In this document: piece after piece, positions 44,886 through 56,088 of the stretch
Numbering within the stretch: the first letter of the stretch is position 1
How the letters are laid out: each line of letters starts with the position of its first letter
DNA from: Trichostrongylus colubriformis
Taxonomy: Eukaryota; Nematoda; Chromadorea; Rhabditida; Trichostrongylidae
Length of the DNA stretch: 64,000 nucleotides
Assembly (NCBI GenBank): GCA_963978905.1
Contig: OZ022260.1
Coordinates: forward strand, 16,109,725 to 16,173,724
Direction of reading: 5' to 3'
Position numbers and translations under genes: made by a program
The notes under the pieces: generated by a model
The model's database searches: none
Told to the model about the DNA's origin: nothing
Seen by the model: only the letters and a program-made list of their open reading frames with translations

Positions 44886-45206
44886 TTAAAGGTACACTCC
44901 ACGACAACCTGATAAGTCGACTTACTTCCTTGGGTAACTATTCAGGCTGCACTTTTTTCACACCGCCACGGTGCGCTATTACGGCGCTACATCTGCCCAG
45001 ACCCACTCCGACGCCACCCGTTTTGCTCAGTTGGCCAATGAGGGAGCTTAAGAGGATGTGGTCGGAGTGGATTTGAGCGGGTGCAGCGCCGTGATGGCGT
45101 AGCATGGGGGCGCGAGGACGGTGCAGCCTAGATTGATGCCCACGAAACTTCTGCCCCAGAAGGTATGTCGATCTATCTGATTATTGTATAGTGTGTCTTC
45201 GATGCA
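44886..45206. mobile_element. Foldback MITE family B, complete
   Basis: The outer arms AAAGGTACACTCC...AACCTGATAAGTCGACTTAC and ...GTCGATCTATCTGATTATTG pair. Inner arms around GGTGCGCTATTACGGCGC pair with GCGCCGTGATGGCGTA. Related copies: 1-298 and 51516-51846. Confidence 0.7.
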
Positions 45207-48200
45207 CTCTTGGGCTTACAGTGGAGCATTGGCTGTTAGTAATATGGGATTTAGCAGTGATTAATATTGGATTTGTTAGAAGGGATCACTGATAGACAGC
45301 GGATGTGACAATTTTTGATCTAGTCTGATAAGAGGTGACAACTAATGAGTTGGAGGCATTTTAATACTCTGTTCAATACCTCTCAAGACGACCTCTAGAG
45401 CCCAGTCGTTAGATGCTCGGCGACTTTTTTAAACTTATAGTGCCCTTTTATAGAGCACGTCAAGCAGTGATAAATGACCAATTTATCAGTAGCACCAAAA
45501 TGATGTGCTGCCAACTAGATGTTTGGGTTCTGGGTGTTCGTCAGCGATGTAGAACTAGGTCACGTCACATGGAGAAGCGGCTCCCCCACCCCGTCGCGCG
45601 TGGCCATTGCACAAGGACACTACACAGCACAGGGGCCAGGACACGTGGCGTACGGCGACGCAGTTCGCTCGGTACAGTGACCTAATTGGACAGTGCTAAC
45701 GCACACTCACAGATATTCATAGAATGAAGACGGCAGCACGCTTGTTCTCGATTCTTGCTTCGAATGCTGTTCTGTACTTTTTTCTCATCGCTATTGTCGT
45801 ATGCATGTATAGTATTTATATTCTTTAAAAATTTATATTTTTATAGAGGCAAGTACCAAATGGGTGTATGTCGTTGGGACAGAAAAACTGCACGGCCGCG
45901 TGCTGGGTGGGACGATCGTGCATCAGTTGTCCTTTGGATTCCGATTGGGCCAGCGCATTTGCGCCAGACCCACAGAGCTCCTACAGAATGGGATTTTTCG
46001 TCGTGCTTAATTTCTTCTGTTGAGTAATCGGTTCGTTTTCATAATTGCGAACATATGGAAAATCGGGAATGAGGTGTAAGGAAACGAGTAAACAAGGAGA
46101 CAAGACCTAATGTCAGAAGCCTAATGAGTAGCATCTACGAGGCCGAATTAGTAGCATTGCATTGTGCAAAGTATGTAACTACATGATCAATCCATTCCTC
46201 TTGCAGTCGCGAACAAGGCTGCAATTCAAGAGCTTTCACTTACAAATCTGCACACTACAATTCAATTAGTCTGTCCCGAAAGTTCCGGAACACCTCGAAT
46301 TTCTTTCAAATCCAAATATTTTCTTAAAAGAAAGTGGTCGAGGTGTTGTGGAACTTTCGAGACAGCCTAATATATAAAAAGGTGCTAATGTACTTAGAGG
46401 GTAATCCACTCATTGTCGCGCTGTCGTCTCCCACTCGAAACCGTTCTGCAGTGATCAAATTGTACACTCAAATGTATATATTTACCTGAGCCTTTCTTGA
46501 GGAAGAAAACAGCTATCCTAATTTAAGGCTCAGGCCAAAGACCTAGGTAAAAATAGCGCCGGACGCCGAACGTGGACTAGTGGCCTTCCTCCACACTACA
46601 TTGGCTCATAAAAATGTTTGGATATAAAAAAAGATATTAAAAGGTCATGATACGGATAAACGGCTACATACACATTCAAGCAAAAGATTGCCCCAATCAG
46701 AATGGGTGACTCGTGCAAGAAAGCCGAGATTTTTCTGTTCTAACGACATACACCCAGTACCGAATATAATGTGAGCCTTTGCTTGAGCTCGTCACCAGCC
46801 TGTCCCTGTCGTTCGACATTCCGTTACAAGTAGCACCCGATTGCAAAGTGCTTAAAGTATACACTATTGTTTTATTCTTTATCCCAGGAAATAATGTAAA
46901 AGGGCTGAGAGGTCTGTGAAAGCCTCTTCTGTTTCTAGGGGCTTCATGTCGAAATATGTCATGTGTCATTACTGTTGCACATTCAGATATTTCTGGCAAA
47001 ACAAACATTGTCCATGAAACAACCACTTCGACTACTACTTATACTCTTCCAGCTCGATTCTACGAGTGTTATCCACAGAATTGTCAAAATATTTTAGGGT
47101 GATTAACCCATATCGAAATGAAGAATGAAGAAGAGAAAACAAAGAAAAGCAAACTCTCGTAAAGGCCCCAGGAGGGATGACGGAGAATGAAAATTGTGAA
47201 TACATCTTCTCTGAAAGCTAACCTTCTACTTCAGAAGAAATATGTATGGCGAAACCAGCCTAAGCAAGCACGGCTTGGGATTTTATCACTACCCTGCAGC
47301 ACGTAGTGTCGTCCTCCAGTCCTGCAGTCAGACGACTTGTCGGCAAAGGCGGGACAACGTTAGCGGCCTGCTGAATTAGTCTGTCCGCCTGTCTGCACTC
47401 TATTCCGGCTTGTCACGCATACGAGTGCGAGAAGGCTTCCGGGTTCCTTTTTCTCGGGTTTTTCGCCGTTTGACTCCGTTCTTTATCTACTGTTACATAG
47501 CTGAGCATCCCTACTTTCATATTCACAGTCTGCCACAATTTGCACTTTCCGGTATCTTTAAAGGCAGTGGTGAAAGTAATCCGGTTGTACCATTCATTCC
47601 AACCTTTGATACTGACCGGTGGACGTGTTCACAACGGAAGCCGATGCGTCAAACACCACATCATTTTGATTGATACGGCATCAATAGGACACGATAAGTT
47701 TCATTCTGCCATCATCTTCATTACTCGACACCTCAGCCATCGTTCAGCAACGGCCTTGGGAGGGGAGCCTGTCATCCAAAGGCGTCAGCTCGTAACCGTT
47801 ACGCCGTCCCTGTATCTCGGGACACGATTTTAGAAATAAGATTCCGCCACGAATAGTCTTCTCAGACCCCTAATTTCCATGTGAGTGACTTCTTGGGGTC
47901 TCTCGGTAACCACATTACACCTGCCACTGTCTATAAATATGTTCATCCTTGATACGAAATCCACTGACCAGTTCAATAAGTTTCAACTCAGCTAACGCAT
48001 CAACGAATGGATTGCTATTATGTCGCCCACTCAATCTTGTAAGGAATGTGCAAAAGTGCTTCCTTACTTACAGTACTCGTTTCCGTTCTATACGAATGTA
48101 TTCCTTAAATAGACTACTTAGCGCTTAGGATGCATTTATAATGAAATTGAGAAAGTTCTACCTTCTCGAGATCGGGCGAAATGACCACAGTTTCACTGAT

Positions 48201-48720
48201 GCCCCCTGAACATGTAGTATTGAAAAGTTTTTGAGCTCTCAAATATTTTCCTATTACCTTGACCGATGGACGATAGTCCGCTGACTTCCATGCTGATGGA
48301 CAGTGCAGTGGTTGTAATCAACGGTTCTATAGAAAGAGTGGTAGTTTCGGTGATATATGGTACTTTAGAAATGAGTGTGGGCAAAGCCGTCATTGTAGTC
48401 GGTGAAGCAGTAGTAGTGGAAGTGTCGACTAATTCGATAGTGGTTCCAATTGTACTTGTAAACGTTGTCGTCGTTTTCGTAGCTGTGTTAGTGGGCGTTG
48501 TCGTCGTTGTCATAGCTGTGGTAGTAGGCGTTGGCGTCGTCGTGCTGAAAATAATTGAATTAGGCCAATGTGCAATTTTCCCCAGAGTTCAGTGCGGATT
48601 TCAATTCGGTAAGAACCTAACTTAGCTGGATTTACAGCAGACAATACATTAATAATTCGGACGCAAAGATACTTATACTTCAACTATTTTTTATATGGAT
48701 CTTGAATTTGTGTTCGTTAC
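45207..48720. repeat. Segmental duplication, copy II part 1
   Basis: Collinear with copy I part 1 but without the hAT-like MITEs, the hairpin at 1450-1545 and the Gypsy. A small mariner-like MITE lies at about 46268-46372. Between 45207 and 48160 no convincing gene is present. Frames at 46697-47026 (minus) and 47410-47833 (plus) show no motif. Confidence 0.7.
46268..46372. mobile_element. Short mariner-like MITE
   Basis: Ends TTAGTCTGTCCCGAAAGTTCC and inverse ...GGAACTTTCGAGACAGCCTAA enclose about 60 bp. The inner arms ACCTCGA/TCGAGGTGT also pair. The end sequence recalls the mariner at 37655-38554. TA follows on the right; the left flank is AA. Confidence 0.6.
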
Positions 48721-49315
48721 GTGTAGAATTAAATCCGGAGGGTCCAGTTAGTTTTTAACTGCTCTGAATCGGATGTAGTAGCCGTGTGAGCAACTAAGAA
48801 GGAAATCGGAACTTGGCAGAAACGTATTTTGGCCTCATCTGCGCTGCCAGCTACCTATAGTCTGTTCAATAATACTCAGCCCAAACATAATGTTGATCTT
48901 TGCAACCGGCTTCCTTGGCTGGAGATTTTTGTTCGGAGAGTTGAATGATTCAAATGGGACGGCTGTTCATTTTGGACAAAGGTAACTACATATTAGCACA
49001 CGTACCCTAGTGATATTTCCATACTGTTGCTGGCTTGCAGACTATTTGCCATTTTGTTAGCTAATTCTCGTGTAACTTCAGAAGCGAAGAAATTCATATT
49101 AGTGAAAATTTGGAAACATTGTGCACCAACCTTGTTCTTGTAGCTGAAGATATTGTTGTTGAAGTAAAATTGCTATTCAACCACAAATCAAAAAAATGAT
49201 CTTGATAGAACTCTAGACAATCTATTTCAGGTTTATATTTTGCCTTTCCCACCATAGATGCCTGCAAGTTATCGAGAAGTATCGAGTAGTCAAAAATGTT
49301 CATGCCCTGAATGGG
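48162..49315 (-). CDS. Threonine-rich mucin-like gene fragment, copy II (three exons)
   Basis: Exons on the minus strand are 49131-49315 (acceptor CGTTCAG, donor AAG|GTTGG), 48258-48544 (acceptor TTTTCAG, donor AAG|GTAATA) and 48162-48205 (acceptor GTTCAG, donor AAG|GTAGAA). Phases fit across both introns. Protein features: PIQGMNIFDYSILLDNL at the start of the first traced exon, an N-glycosylation-like NFTST, then about 90 Thr/Ser/Pro-rich residues, then GISETVVISPDLEK. The same splice sites occur in copy I, and exon two differs by exactly seven codons. Upstream and downstream exons were not identified, nor a signal peptide. The composition suggests a secreted, O-glycosylated protein. The family is not recognised and could also be decaying. 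Confidence 0.45.
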
Positions 49316-49352
49316 CTGAACGTATGCAGATCAGGAATGATGAGTTAAAAAC
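48745..49352. repeat. Segmental duplication, copy II part 2
   Basis: Counterpart of 17650-18330. It includes the upstream exon of the threonine-rich gene and runs up to the target duplication of the Penelope foldback. Confidence 0.7.
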
Positions 49353-49364
49353 ACTATGTTCATT

Positions 49365-50223
49365 TGAATGTGTGAAAATATGAGACTCCAAAATGTTTAT
49401 TTCAAAAAACTCAAAAGACTGTAAAAGTCCCAAAAGTTTTCCAAAACAAGTTGCAATATTTCGGTGCGTAGCAGCTTCCTCAGGCCTAAAAAGTGGCGGT
49501 AGTATTATTGTGTACTATACAAGGTATATTACAAACTCACGTTGTGCTGTCCCCAAAACTGCGTCAACCTACCCTGCCAAGGACCTAGTGCGGCGGAAAA
49601 TTGCTAACCCACCCGATGACACCCTTAAATAGCGGGAACGCCTCCATGACTGTGGTGGAATTTGATATAAGAATGATCATGCAGTATCCAGAAATGGTAT
49701 ACTGTGATCAAGTAATGATATGATCACCGTTCAGTAGAAAGTACCGTAGAAAGAAAAATTCTAGAAGCCCTTGAAATAAAGCGGCTATCACCAAAAATAA
49801 ATAGCAGGGATGAACTACATGACCTTTTGCATATCATTACTTGATCACAGTATACCATTTCTGGATACTGCATGATCATTCTTATATCAAATTTCACCAC
49901 AGTCATGGAGGCGTCCCCGCTATTTAAGGGTGCCATCGGGTGGGTTAGCAATTTCCCGCCGTACTAGGTCCTTGGCAGGGTAGGTTGACGCAGTTTTGGG
50001 GACAGCACAACGTGAGTTTGTAATATACCTTGTATATTACACAATAATACTACTGCCACTTTTTAGGCCTTAGGAGGGTGCTACGCACCGAAATATTGCA
50101 ACTTGTTTTGGAAAACTTTTGGGACTTTTACAGTCTTTTGAGTTTTTTGAAATAAACATTTAGGAGTCTCATATTTTCACACATTCAGATATTCATAAGG
50201 CTTCGGGACAGCACAATACTAAG
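49365..50223. mobile_element. Penelope foldback without body
   Basis: The 859-bp element consists only of an inverted plus a direct terminal repeat of the PLE-1 type, joined near 49735. Direct ACTATGTTCATT at 49353-49364 and 50224-50235 is a 12-bp target duplication. The right end reads GCACAATACTAAG as in PLE-1. The hammerhead-like core is mutated. The C-terminal coding remnant (EALEIKRLSP) is present but no RT or GIY-YIG. Confidence 0.8.
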
Positions 50224-51515
50224 ACTATGTTCATTCCCTTTTGACGAAAACCTCAACACCCTACTCTGTATCTAATCCGCTGTGTCTGTCGGTTTGTGTT
50301 GTGTGTGGATATGTCTCTCTGTCTGTTTGTTACGAAATTTATATTTCGCGTCACAGTAGAGGTAGAATCCTTAATTTCACAGATGTGAGAGGTAGTGCGT
50401 CGAGGGAACGTCAGCAGTGGGGACCGCGAGCACAATTAATAAGGGCCGATTATCGCTGCAACAATCTTTTTCTCTGTTGCAGAATATAGTATGCTTGACA
50501 GTTAGTAAATGTTTTCACTTCAGGCTCTTAAGAAAATTGGAGATAATGCTAGGCTTTCACTGTTATCTGCATTCCTCATCGCGAGAGCAGAATGAAGAGA
50601 CCACGGTACCACAATTATCTGCTTTCTTACTTCGTTTCATTTCTTACCTTTACCCCACTGTAGCTTTAGCACTGTACTGCGGATAGTTTACTATGCATCG
50701 CTGCGCTGCGCCTTCTCCCTTGATTTCAGCAGTAGATATTCATGATTCTATGTTACTTTGGTTCTTTGATACCCATATTCGAGGATAAACTGGTGAACCC
50801 TGCTGTCGAGATCGTGTACCGTTCACCGAGTAGAATTACTGAACCATCGATCAACCCATTTCAACCGATGAAGAGCATTTGGAAGCACAAAATCCTTTGC
50901 GGTTTTCGCGTAGACGGTGAAGCTTCAACTCTCGTAGCTGTTATACATACATGCTGGTGCTGAGACATCAACGAAGGGGGTCGAAAATGGTGACATCTGT
51001 TAAAAACCGATAAGAGGAGTGCACTTTGAGAAATCAACAAATCTGTTTCTTTTCCGGCTGACACTGGAGTGTTCCACTTCAAGAAGTTTTAGACGGCAAC
51101 ACGGTAACCTCAATGGTGGATGAACCCAATTGAGTGCCTTTTCCAGTTGTAACGTTCACAGCCATCTGTACTTTTGAAGCTGACATGTTCATAGATGATC
51201 AAGATGCGTTACGTTATTTCGAGGTGGCGATGATCCACACTGAGATGCTGGTAAGGGCTGGCAAAGTAAACCACAAGGCGAGAGTCACCTAATCTGTTGC
51301 GATTTTTGAATTGATAGTATAGTTTAGAATTGATATTTACAGAGTCAGGCTTGGTGGTGGGAAGAGCTAATGGTGGGTGATAAAAAATTAGTATCCGATA
51401 GGAGCTGATAAGGAGCGCCAGAAGGCATGTTCCACCAAGTTTGTTGTGCTATTCGGGATTAACAGGGAGTTTGCCACTTATGACTGTTGTGTAGGTTAGA
51501 ACGAGGATGTTGATT

Positions 51516-51846
51516 GAAGGTGCATTCTGCGATAATCAGATGGGTCGATTTACCTCCTTGGAACAGAAGATCCTAGGTTATCTAGTCAGGCTGCACCTTT
51601 TTGGCGTCGCCACGGTGCGCTATCACGGTGATACACCTCGTCGAACCCACTACGTCGCCACCCACACGAGCTCCCCTATTGGTCAACTGAGCAAGATGAC
51701 TAGCGTTGCAGTGGGTTCGACCAAGTGTAGCGCCGAGATAGCGCACCGTTGCGCCGCAAAAAAGGTGCAGCCTGACTAGTTACCCGAGGATCTACAGCTA
51801 TAAGGCGGTATATCGACCCATCTGATTATCGGGGAATGTTCCTTCG
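51516..51846. mobile_element. Foldback MITE family B, third copy
   Basis: Outer arms AAGGTGCATTCTGCGATAAT and ...ATTATCGGGGAATGTTCCTT pair. Inner arms CAGGCTGCACCTTTTTGGCG and the inverse pair around a CCCTATTGGTCAAC centre. Absent from copy I. Confidence 0.75.
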
Positions 51847-52233
51847 AAGGAATCGTGCACGGAAAAATGAGTTTCTCTGTCATTAGTATGTTTATTTGCA
51901 CAATAAGGGCCGCATGCAAAGTTTCACGAGAAAAATGTGAATTCGGTCCAATATACAGCACCACAAAGTCTCGGTCGGGTAGGCGGGGCCTCCGAGCGAG
52001 GGCTCACCCCCCCCCTCTAACGCCGGTCAGAGACGCATTGTAGGCAACCGCGACGGACGAAGAGACGGAACTTTTACTTGTAAGCCCCGCCCATCCAGCC
52101 GAGAATCTGGGGAACTGTGTTAGCCGAATTCTCATTTTTTTTCGCGTGAAACTTTGCATGCAGCCTTTATTAGACAAATGCAATTTGAATATATGGGTAA
52201 CAAATGAACTCACTTTTCTGAATACGACTCTTT
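51847..52233. mobile_element. Foldback MITE family C, second copy
   Basis: Starts AAGGAATCGTGCACGGAAAA directly after the family B element and ends near GAATACGACTCTTT. The arm contains GGGCCGCATGCAAAGTTTCA and its inverse, as in 16793-17217. Absent from copy I. Confidence 0.7.
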
Positions 52234-52755
52234 TAATGAGTGACAGTTTTGGCGCTGATGTATTATGGGGGTCGCACGCAGGAAGGCATTTATCATCGCA
52301 GTAAAAATTTGGATTCACTGTAACCCCTTGAAACATGTAAGGCTATTCATTTGTCGCTCAGGTGGTGCGGTGACGGATGGCGCTCATTCCCACTCTAATG
52401 GTGCAGGGACCAAATCTCGCATCAACCTAGGCCTAGGCCAACCAGGCCTCAAATCCCTCCTAGATCGGTGAAATGCTATTTGAGTGTGGTACTCATCTGG
52501 AAGGATAAAGAACCGTGACCTATATATCGGCTAGCACCCGCAAGACATTGCATAGGCGAAATCGCATCACCAGATCTGAATGGAACGAGAATGCGCGGCG
52601 CATCTCGCGGAAGGGACTGTTTGGCACCAAGAACTTTTTGTCCTTTTCTCCATTGTTGTTGCTAATGAGATATGATTCTTCAAAAATTTTAACATGAAAT
52701 GAATAAGTAGAGTCATAAATTAGGCAGCGTTCATAGTTTTGGAACTTGCGGAATT

Positions 52756-52991
52756 TATCATCGCCAGGTGTGCGATGATTTCTCACAACCTGCGTCTGGC
52801 GGGGGCGGGGCATAAACTGTATGGCGGACCGGGAGGTCCAAGCCTCAGACCTTCTGCTGTAACGCTCGAATAAAGGCGTGCACCTATTCTCTCTGTTCTG
52901 TTATTCCTTGCACTATAGCAAATCCACTGAACCACCGTGAAAGCGGTCAAAAGGGTCGATTATATCCCCTAGTCTCTTAGCGCCCACTACA
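52756..52991 (+). repeat. 5' LTR of BEL/Pao-type element
   Basis: Begins TATCATCGCCAGG and ends CGCCCACTACA. Contains a CGAATAAAGGCG segment that can serve as poly(A) signal. By eye identical to 56779-57014. Confidence 0.92.
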
Positions 52992-52994
52992 GTT

Positions 52995-53007
52995 TGGTGC
53001 ATCGGCC
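52995..53007 (+). other. Primer binding site, tRNA-Gly
   Basis: TGGTGCATCGGCC begins three bases after the LTR and is the exact complement of the 13-nt 3' end of a typical animal tRNA-Gly (known sequence ends GGCCGATGCACCA). Confidence 0.85.
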
Positions 53008-53014
53008 TAATTAA

Positions 53015-53200
53015 AGGCATATTACGCGCTCGCTATGGGTGGAGTAACCAACTGACTCTCCATTGGTTGTCGGCGGTTCGAAGACGGTCTCTCCTCGCCC
53101 TATTGCCTGCAAAGGGGCGTGAAGAGACCGCCTCCCAACTGCTGACAACCAATGGAGAGTCAATTGGTTACTCCACCCATAGCGAGCGCGGAATATGCCT
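53015..53200. mobile_element. Hairpin MITE with TTAA flanks in the BEL leader
   Basis: A 186-bp palindrome AGGCATATT...AATATGCCT lies between TTAA at 53011-53014 and TTAA at 53201-53204. TTAA duplications are typical of piggyBac. Arms of about 75 bp pair, including GGGTGGAGTAACCAA and TTGGTTACTCCACCC. It lies in the 5' leader of the element, between primer site and gag. Confidence 0.7.
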
Positions 53201-53448
53201 TTAAGCCAATATCTCCCGTGTCAAAGCGTCGCAACTTTGAGACCTGGAGTCGAGACTTGCTCATTGAACACATTTATCTGGTCGAATACAAGACCACGAA
53301 TCTTACGATTCATAAGTCTCCCGTACCAAAGTACCTGGAGCATCTCACTGCAAAACAAGCAGTATAAAACTCCCGTACCACGTACCTGGAGACAACTTCT
53401 GTGACTTATACGCACAGAAACTAAATTTAATTACGGAAATCTCGCAAA

Positions 53449-54891
53449 ATGGCGTTGCACTTCCACAAAACTCCAATCGTTAATAGCGCAACGACGCTCA
53501 AAAATTTGGTCACCAGATACAAACAGTACACAACTAGAGTAGACTATCCGACAATAAATGAAGATAGCTATGAAATGTGTAAGGAAACTACATCGCTGCT
53601 ACAGAGCGGTATAAATCAACTCAGAGAAGGGAAAGAAAACCTTACAAAACTCTATAATGAGATCAGAGAAGAGTATAAAAATTGTAAAACCAAATCCGAT
53701 AAAAAGGATTTAATGATAGAGATCGAACAAATCGAGCAGGAGCCTCAACTTCATAAAGAACTAGCCAACGCAGACGAACTAATTTTTATGCTGACAGCTA
53801 GACATGATGAATCCAAATGTATTAGGGATAGAATGAGCGTAAGGCTTGGCTACATGACTCAAAGTTCCTTAATACAACAGAACGTTCCATCTGACAGTAT
53901 GGATCACTCAATTGATCAGGCAGAAAATTCGGCTCAGATCGAAGCGAGTCACAGCAGCGAGAGTAACCACTCTCAAGGTTCTTCTAGTATAGCTGCCTTT
54001 GAAAGAACTGAGAACAGTGCAAGACCATATCGATCCATCAAGCCTCCACAAGCTACGTTGCCCAAATTTTACGGCAACATGGAGGACTTCTCGGAATACT
54101 GGGCCATCTTTGAGACGCTCGTCCATAACAGTCAGGAATTAGACATTATGGAAAAGATCCTACTATTAAAGGAAAGCCTTAAGGGTAGAGCCGAGGCATC
54201 GATAAAAGGAATAAAACTTGTGCCACAGAATTATGAGTGGATAATTCAAACTCTAAAAGAAAACTACTGCAACAACTCCATTAATAAATCGCAGATAGTA
54301 CAAAAACTAGTCAGTTTGAAACCTGCAAACGGATCTTCGGACAGTTGCTCATCTGTCTTCGATAAAATTCAAATCTTAATAAATCAAATTGTATCCGCCG
54401 GTTACGATGTGCGGACAACTTGCGACCCCATGTGGTGCGAGACCATACTATCAAAGTTTCCCCACGACATCGTAAAACCGGTGCTACTATCAAATCAAGA
54501 GCAAGATAGTCAAACAATCGGTAATCTCATGGGTCACTTGAAGAAAGAGATTGCCGCTAAGGGCTACATCGGAAACAGACTCGGCCACAAGCATACCAAT
54601 AAGGTCAGCAATCCAAAAGATAAGTACGTCGGGCCACGTCCTTACTCCAGTGATCAATGTCTGTTTTGCCAAAAGGGCAATCATGCTTCAATGACCTGCA
54701 GGACAGTCACCGATCAAGGGACTCGCCGCGAAATCTTATCAGACGGTCGACGATGCTGGAAGTGTTGCTCTAGCAACCACAGCAGCTTTGAATGTCAGAA
54801 GCCTGATTGTTCCAAATGTGGACAAAGGCATCATCCAAGTTTATGTTTCAAAAGGGAACTAAACACTCCTGGACATAATTATACTCCTTGA
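53449..54891 (+). CDS. gag: BEL/Pao gag-like protein (DUF1759 type) with zinc knuckles
   Basis: The 480-residue frame starts MALHFHKTPIVNSATTLKN. A charged coiled-coil-like N-terminal part (about residues 40-130) is followed by a DUF1759-like core (LPKFYGNMEDFSEYWAIFET near 203-222, MEKILLLKESLKGRA). Three C-terminal cysteine knuckles follow: CLFCQKGNHASMTC, CWKCCSSNHSSFEC and CSKCGQRHHPSLC. This is the usual gag plus nucleocapsid order of BEL/Pao. It ends at a TGA; the next frame is in the same phase. Gag would package element RNA in cytoplasmic particles. The frame is undamaged. Confidence 0.88.
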   Translation: MALHFHKTPIVNSATTLKNLVTRYKQYTTRVDYPTINEDSYEMCKETTSLLQSGINQLREGKENLTKLYNEIREEYKNCKTKSDKKDLMIEIEQIEQEPQLHKELANADELIFMLTARHDESKCIRDRMSVRLGYMTQSSLIQQNVPSDSMDHSIDQAENSAQIEASHSSESNHSQGSSSIAAFERTENSARPYRSIKPPQATLPKFYGNMEDFSEYWAIFETLVHNSQELDIMEKILLLKESLKGRAEASIKGIKLVPQNYEWIIQTLKENYCNNSINKSQIVQKLVSLKPANGSSDSCSSVFDKIQILINQIVSAGYDVRTTCDPMWCETILSKFPHDIVKPVLLSNQEQDSQTIGNLMGHLKKEIAAKGYIGNRLGHKHTNKVSNPKDKYVGPRPYSSDQCLFCQKGNHASMTCRTVTDQGTRREILSDGRRCWKCCSSNHSSFECQKPDCSKCGQRHHPSLCFKRELNTPGHNYTP

Positions 54892-54903
54892 AACCCAAAT
54901 GAA

Positions 54904-56088
54904 ATGAACACAAATCTGACCCAAACTTCTTTCAGACCTTTTCCTGCACAGAATGGGAGCCAATGGCAAAACAATAGGCCATTCACCACCAACATACATA
55001 CTGAATCACGAACACCACATTCGATGATTTCGCAACAAGATCATGGCACCACACAGCTGGTTCTCATGACCGCTGAAGGAAATCTCTGGGACTTCAGAAA
55101 ACATGAGTACAGAAAAGTACTATTTCTTTTTGACTCCGGCGCTCAAAAAACAATGATTGAAGAAAAACTGGCCAACGAGCTAGGTTTGCCGAAAAATTCA
55201 GCTAAGATGTGCACAATGTCAGGTATCGGGGGCTACCTTGAGAATTTCAAAAGTAACCCAGTAATGGCAAAACTGAGTACAGCCTTCGGCGAAGATATTG
55301 AGTTGAATATTCACACAAAGTCGGTTATTACCAACGGGTTTCCAAGCGTTAAATTGACCACAGCAGATATCACGTTTCTAAAGGAAAATGACATCTGTCT
55401 AGCTAATTCAAAGCTACGCGGAGAACATCAGAGACCTCAAGTTCTTATTGGTCTGGATTACTACCATGATCTAATGCCCAGCCCAAACCAGCCTCTGAAA
55501 ACTCCTTCAGGTCTTCATATTACCAAAACCGTCTTCGGACCAACTATATATGGCAAAGGACTGTTTATAGGCGATAATTTCACAAATAATATCTGCCACC
55601 AACTGACAGCCATTTGTGAGCGAAGTGAGCAGAAATCGTCGCCAAAGCAAAGGCAAAGAATTAGACGATCAAAACCGGCAAGTAGATCTTGTCTGGACGT
55701 ATTTATCAAACAACCCTTAATACCCAGAAGAAACTGGCCCAACGGCAAGATGACCGGGATAATTACAACAGCTGATCGCCTCATAATACCACCGAAAATA
55801 TTGATGCCCAATCATAAGGTCACTCAGAGATCTCGCACAAACGCTTGCCCTCCTGAATTTCGAAGAATCAAACAAAAATTTATACGACCTCCAGAAAAGC
55901 GTGCTCATGACTGTAGCTTAGACTGCAACTTATTCCATCCAAACGGGACTACAGTTGGTAATAGCCCTGAGATCTTTCGGTCTAGACAGCGTCAAACAGG
56001 CGTCAAGACCGTTCATTTTATGAACACGCACCTTGGGCAGCATGGGCAAAGCCCTCACGCCCCCCTGCGTATAATTGGTAACCTCTGA
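54904..56088 (+). CDS. pro: BEL/Pao aspartic protease region, pol truncated
   Basis: The frame continues the phase of gag after TGA 54889-54891 and opens at an ATG 13 bases later. Protease active site VLFLFDSGAQKTMIEEKLA around residue 75, followed by a DUF1758-like region to about residue 205 (QVLIGLDYYHDLM). After about residue 240 the sequence becomes basic and low in recognisable motif (IRRSKPASRS), where RT would be expected. No RT block (no YxDD), RNase H or integrase is present. Either a deletion joined protease to unrelated sequence, or this is a gag-protease-only derivative. Confidence 0.8.
   Translation: MNTNLTQTSFRPFPAQNGSQWQNNRPFTTNIHTESRTPHSMISQQDHGTTQLVLMTAEGNLWDFRKHEYRKVLFLFDSGAQKTMIEEKLANELGLPKNSAKMCTMSGIGGYLENFKSNPVMAKLSTAFGEDIELNIHTKSVITNGFPSVKLTTADITFLKENDICLANSKLRGEHQRPQVLIGLDYYHDLMPSPNQPLKTPSGLHITKTVFGPTIYGKGLFIGDNFTNNICHQLTAICERSEQKSSPKQRQRIRRSKPASRSCLDVFIKQPLIPRRNWPNGKMTGIITTADRLIIPPKILMPNHKVTQRSRTNACPPEFRRIKQKFIRPPEKRAHDCSLDCNLFHPNGTTVGNSPEIFRSRQRQTGVKTVHFMNTHLGQHGQSPHAPLRIIGNL

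Larger units (their letters stand above)
50236..52719. repeat. Segmental duplication, copy II part 3a
   Basis: Matches 28070-29851 of copy I, with two MITEs (51516-51846 and 51847-52233) that copy I lacks. The small frames (50241-51082) have no motif. Diverged ~142-bp family repeats at 51230-51480. Confidence 0.65.
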
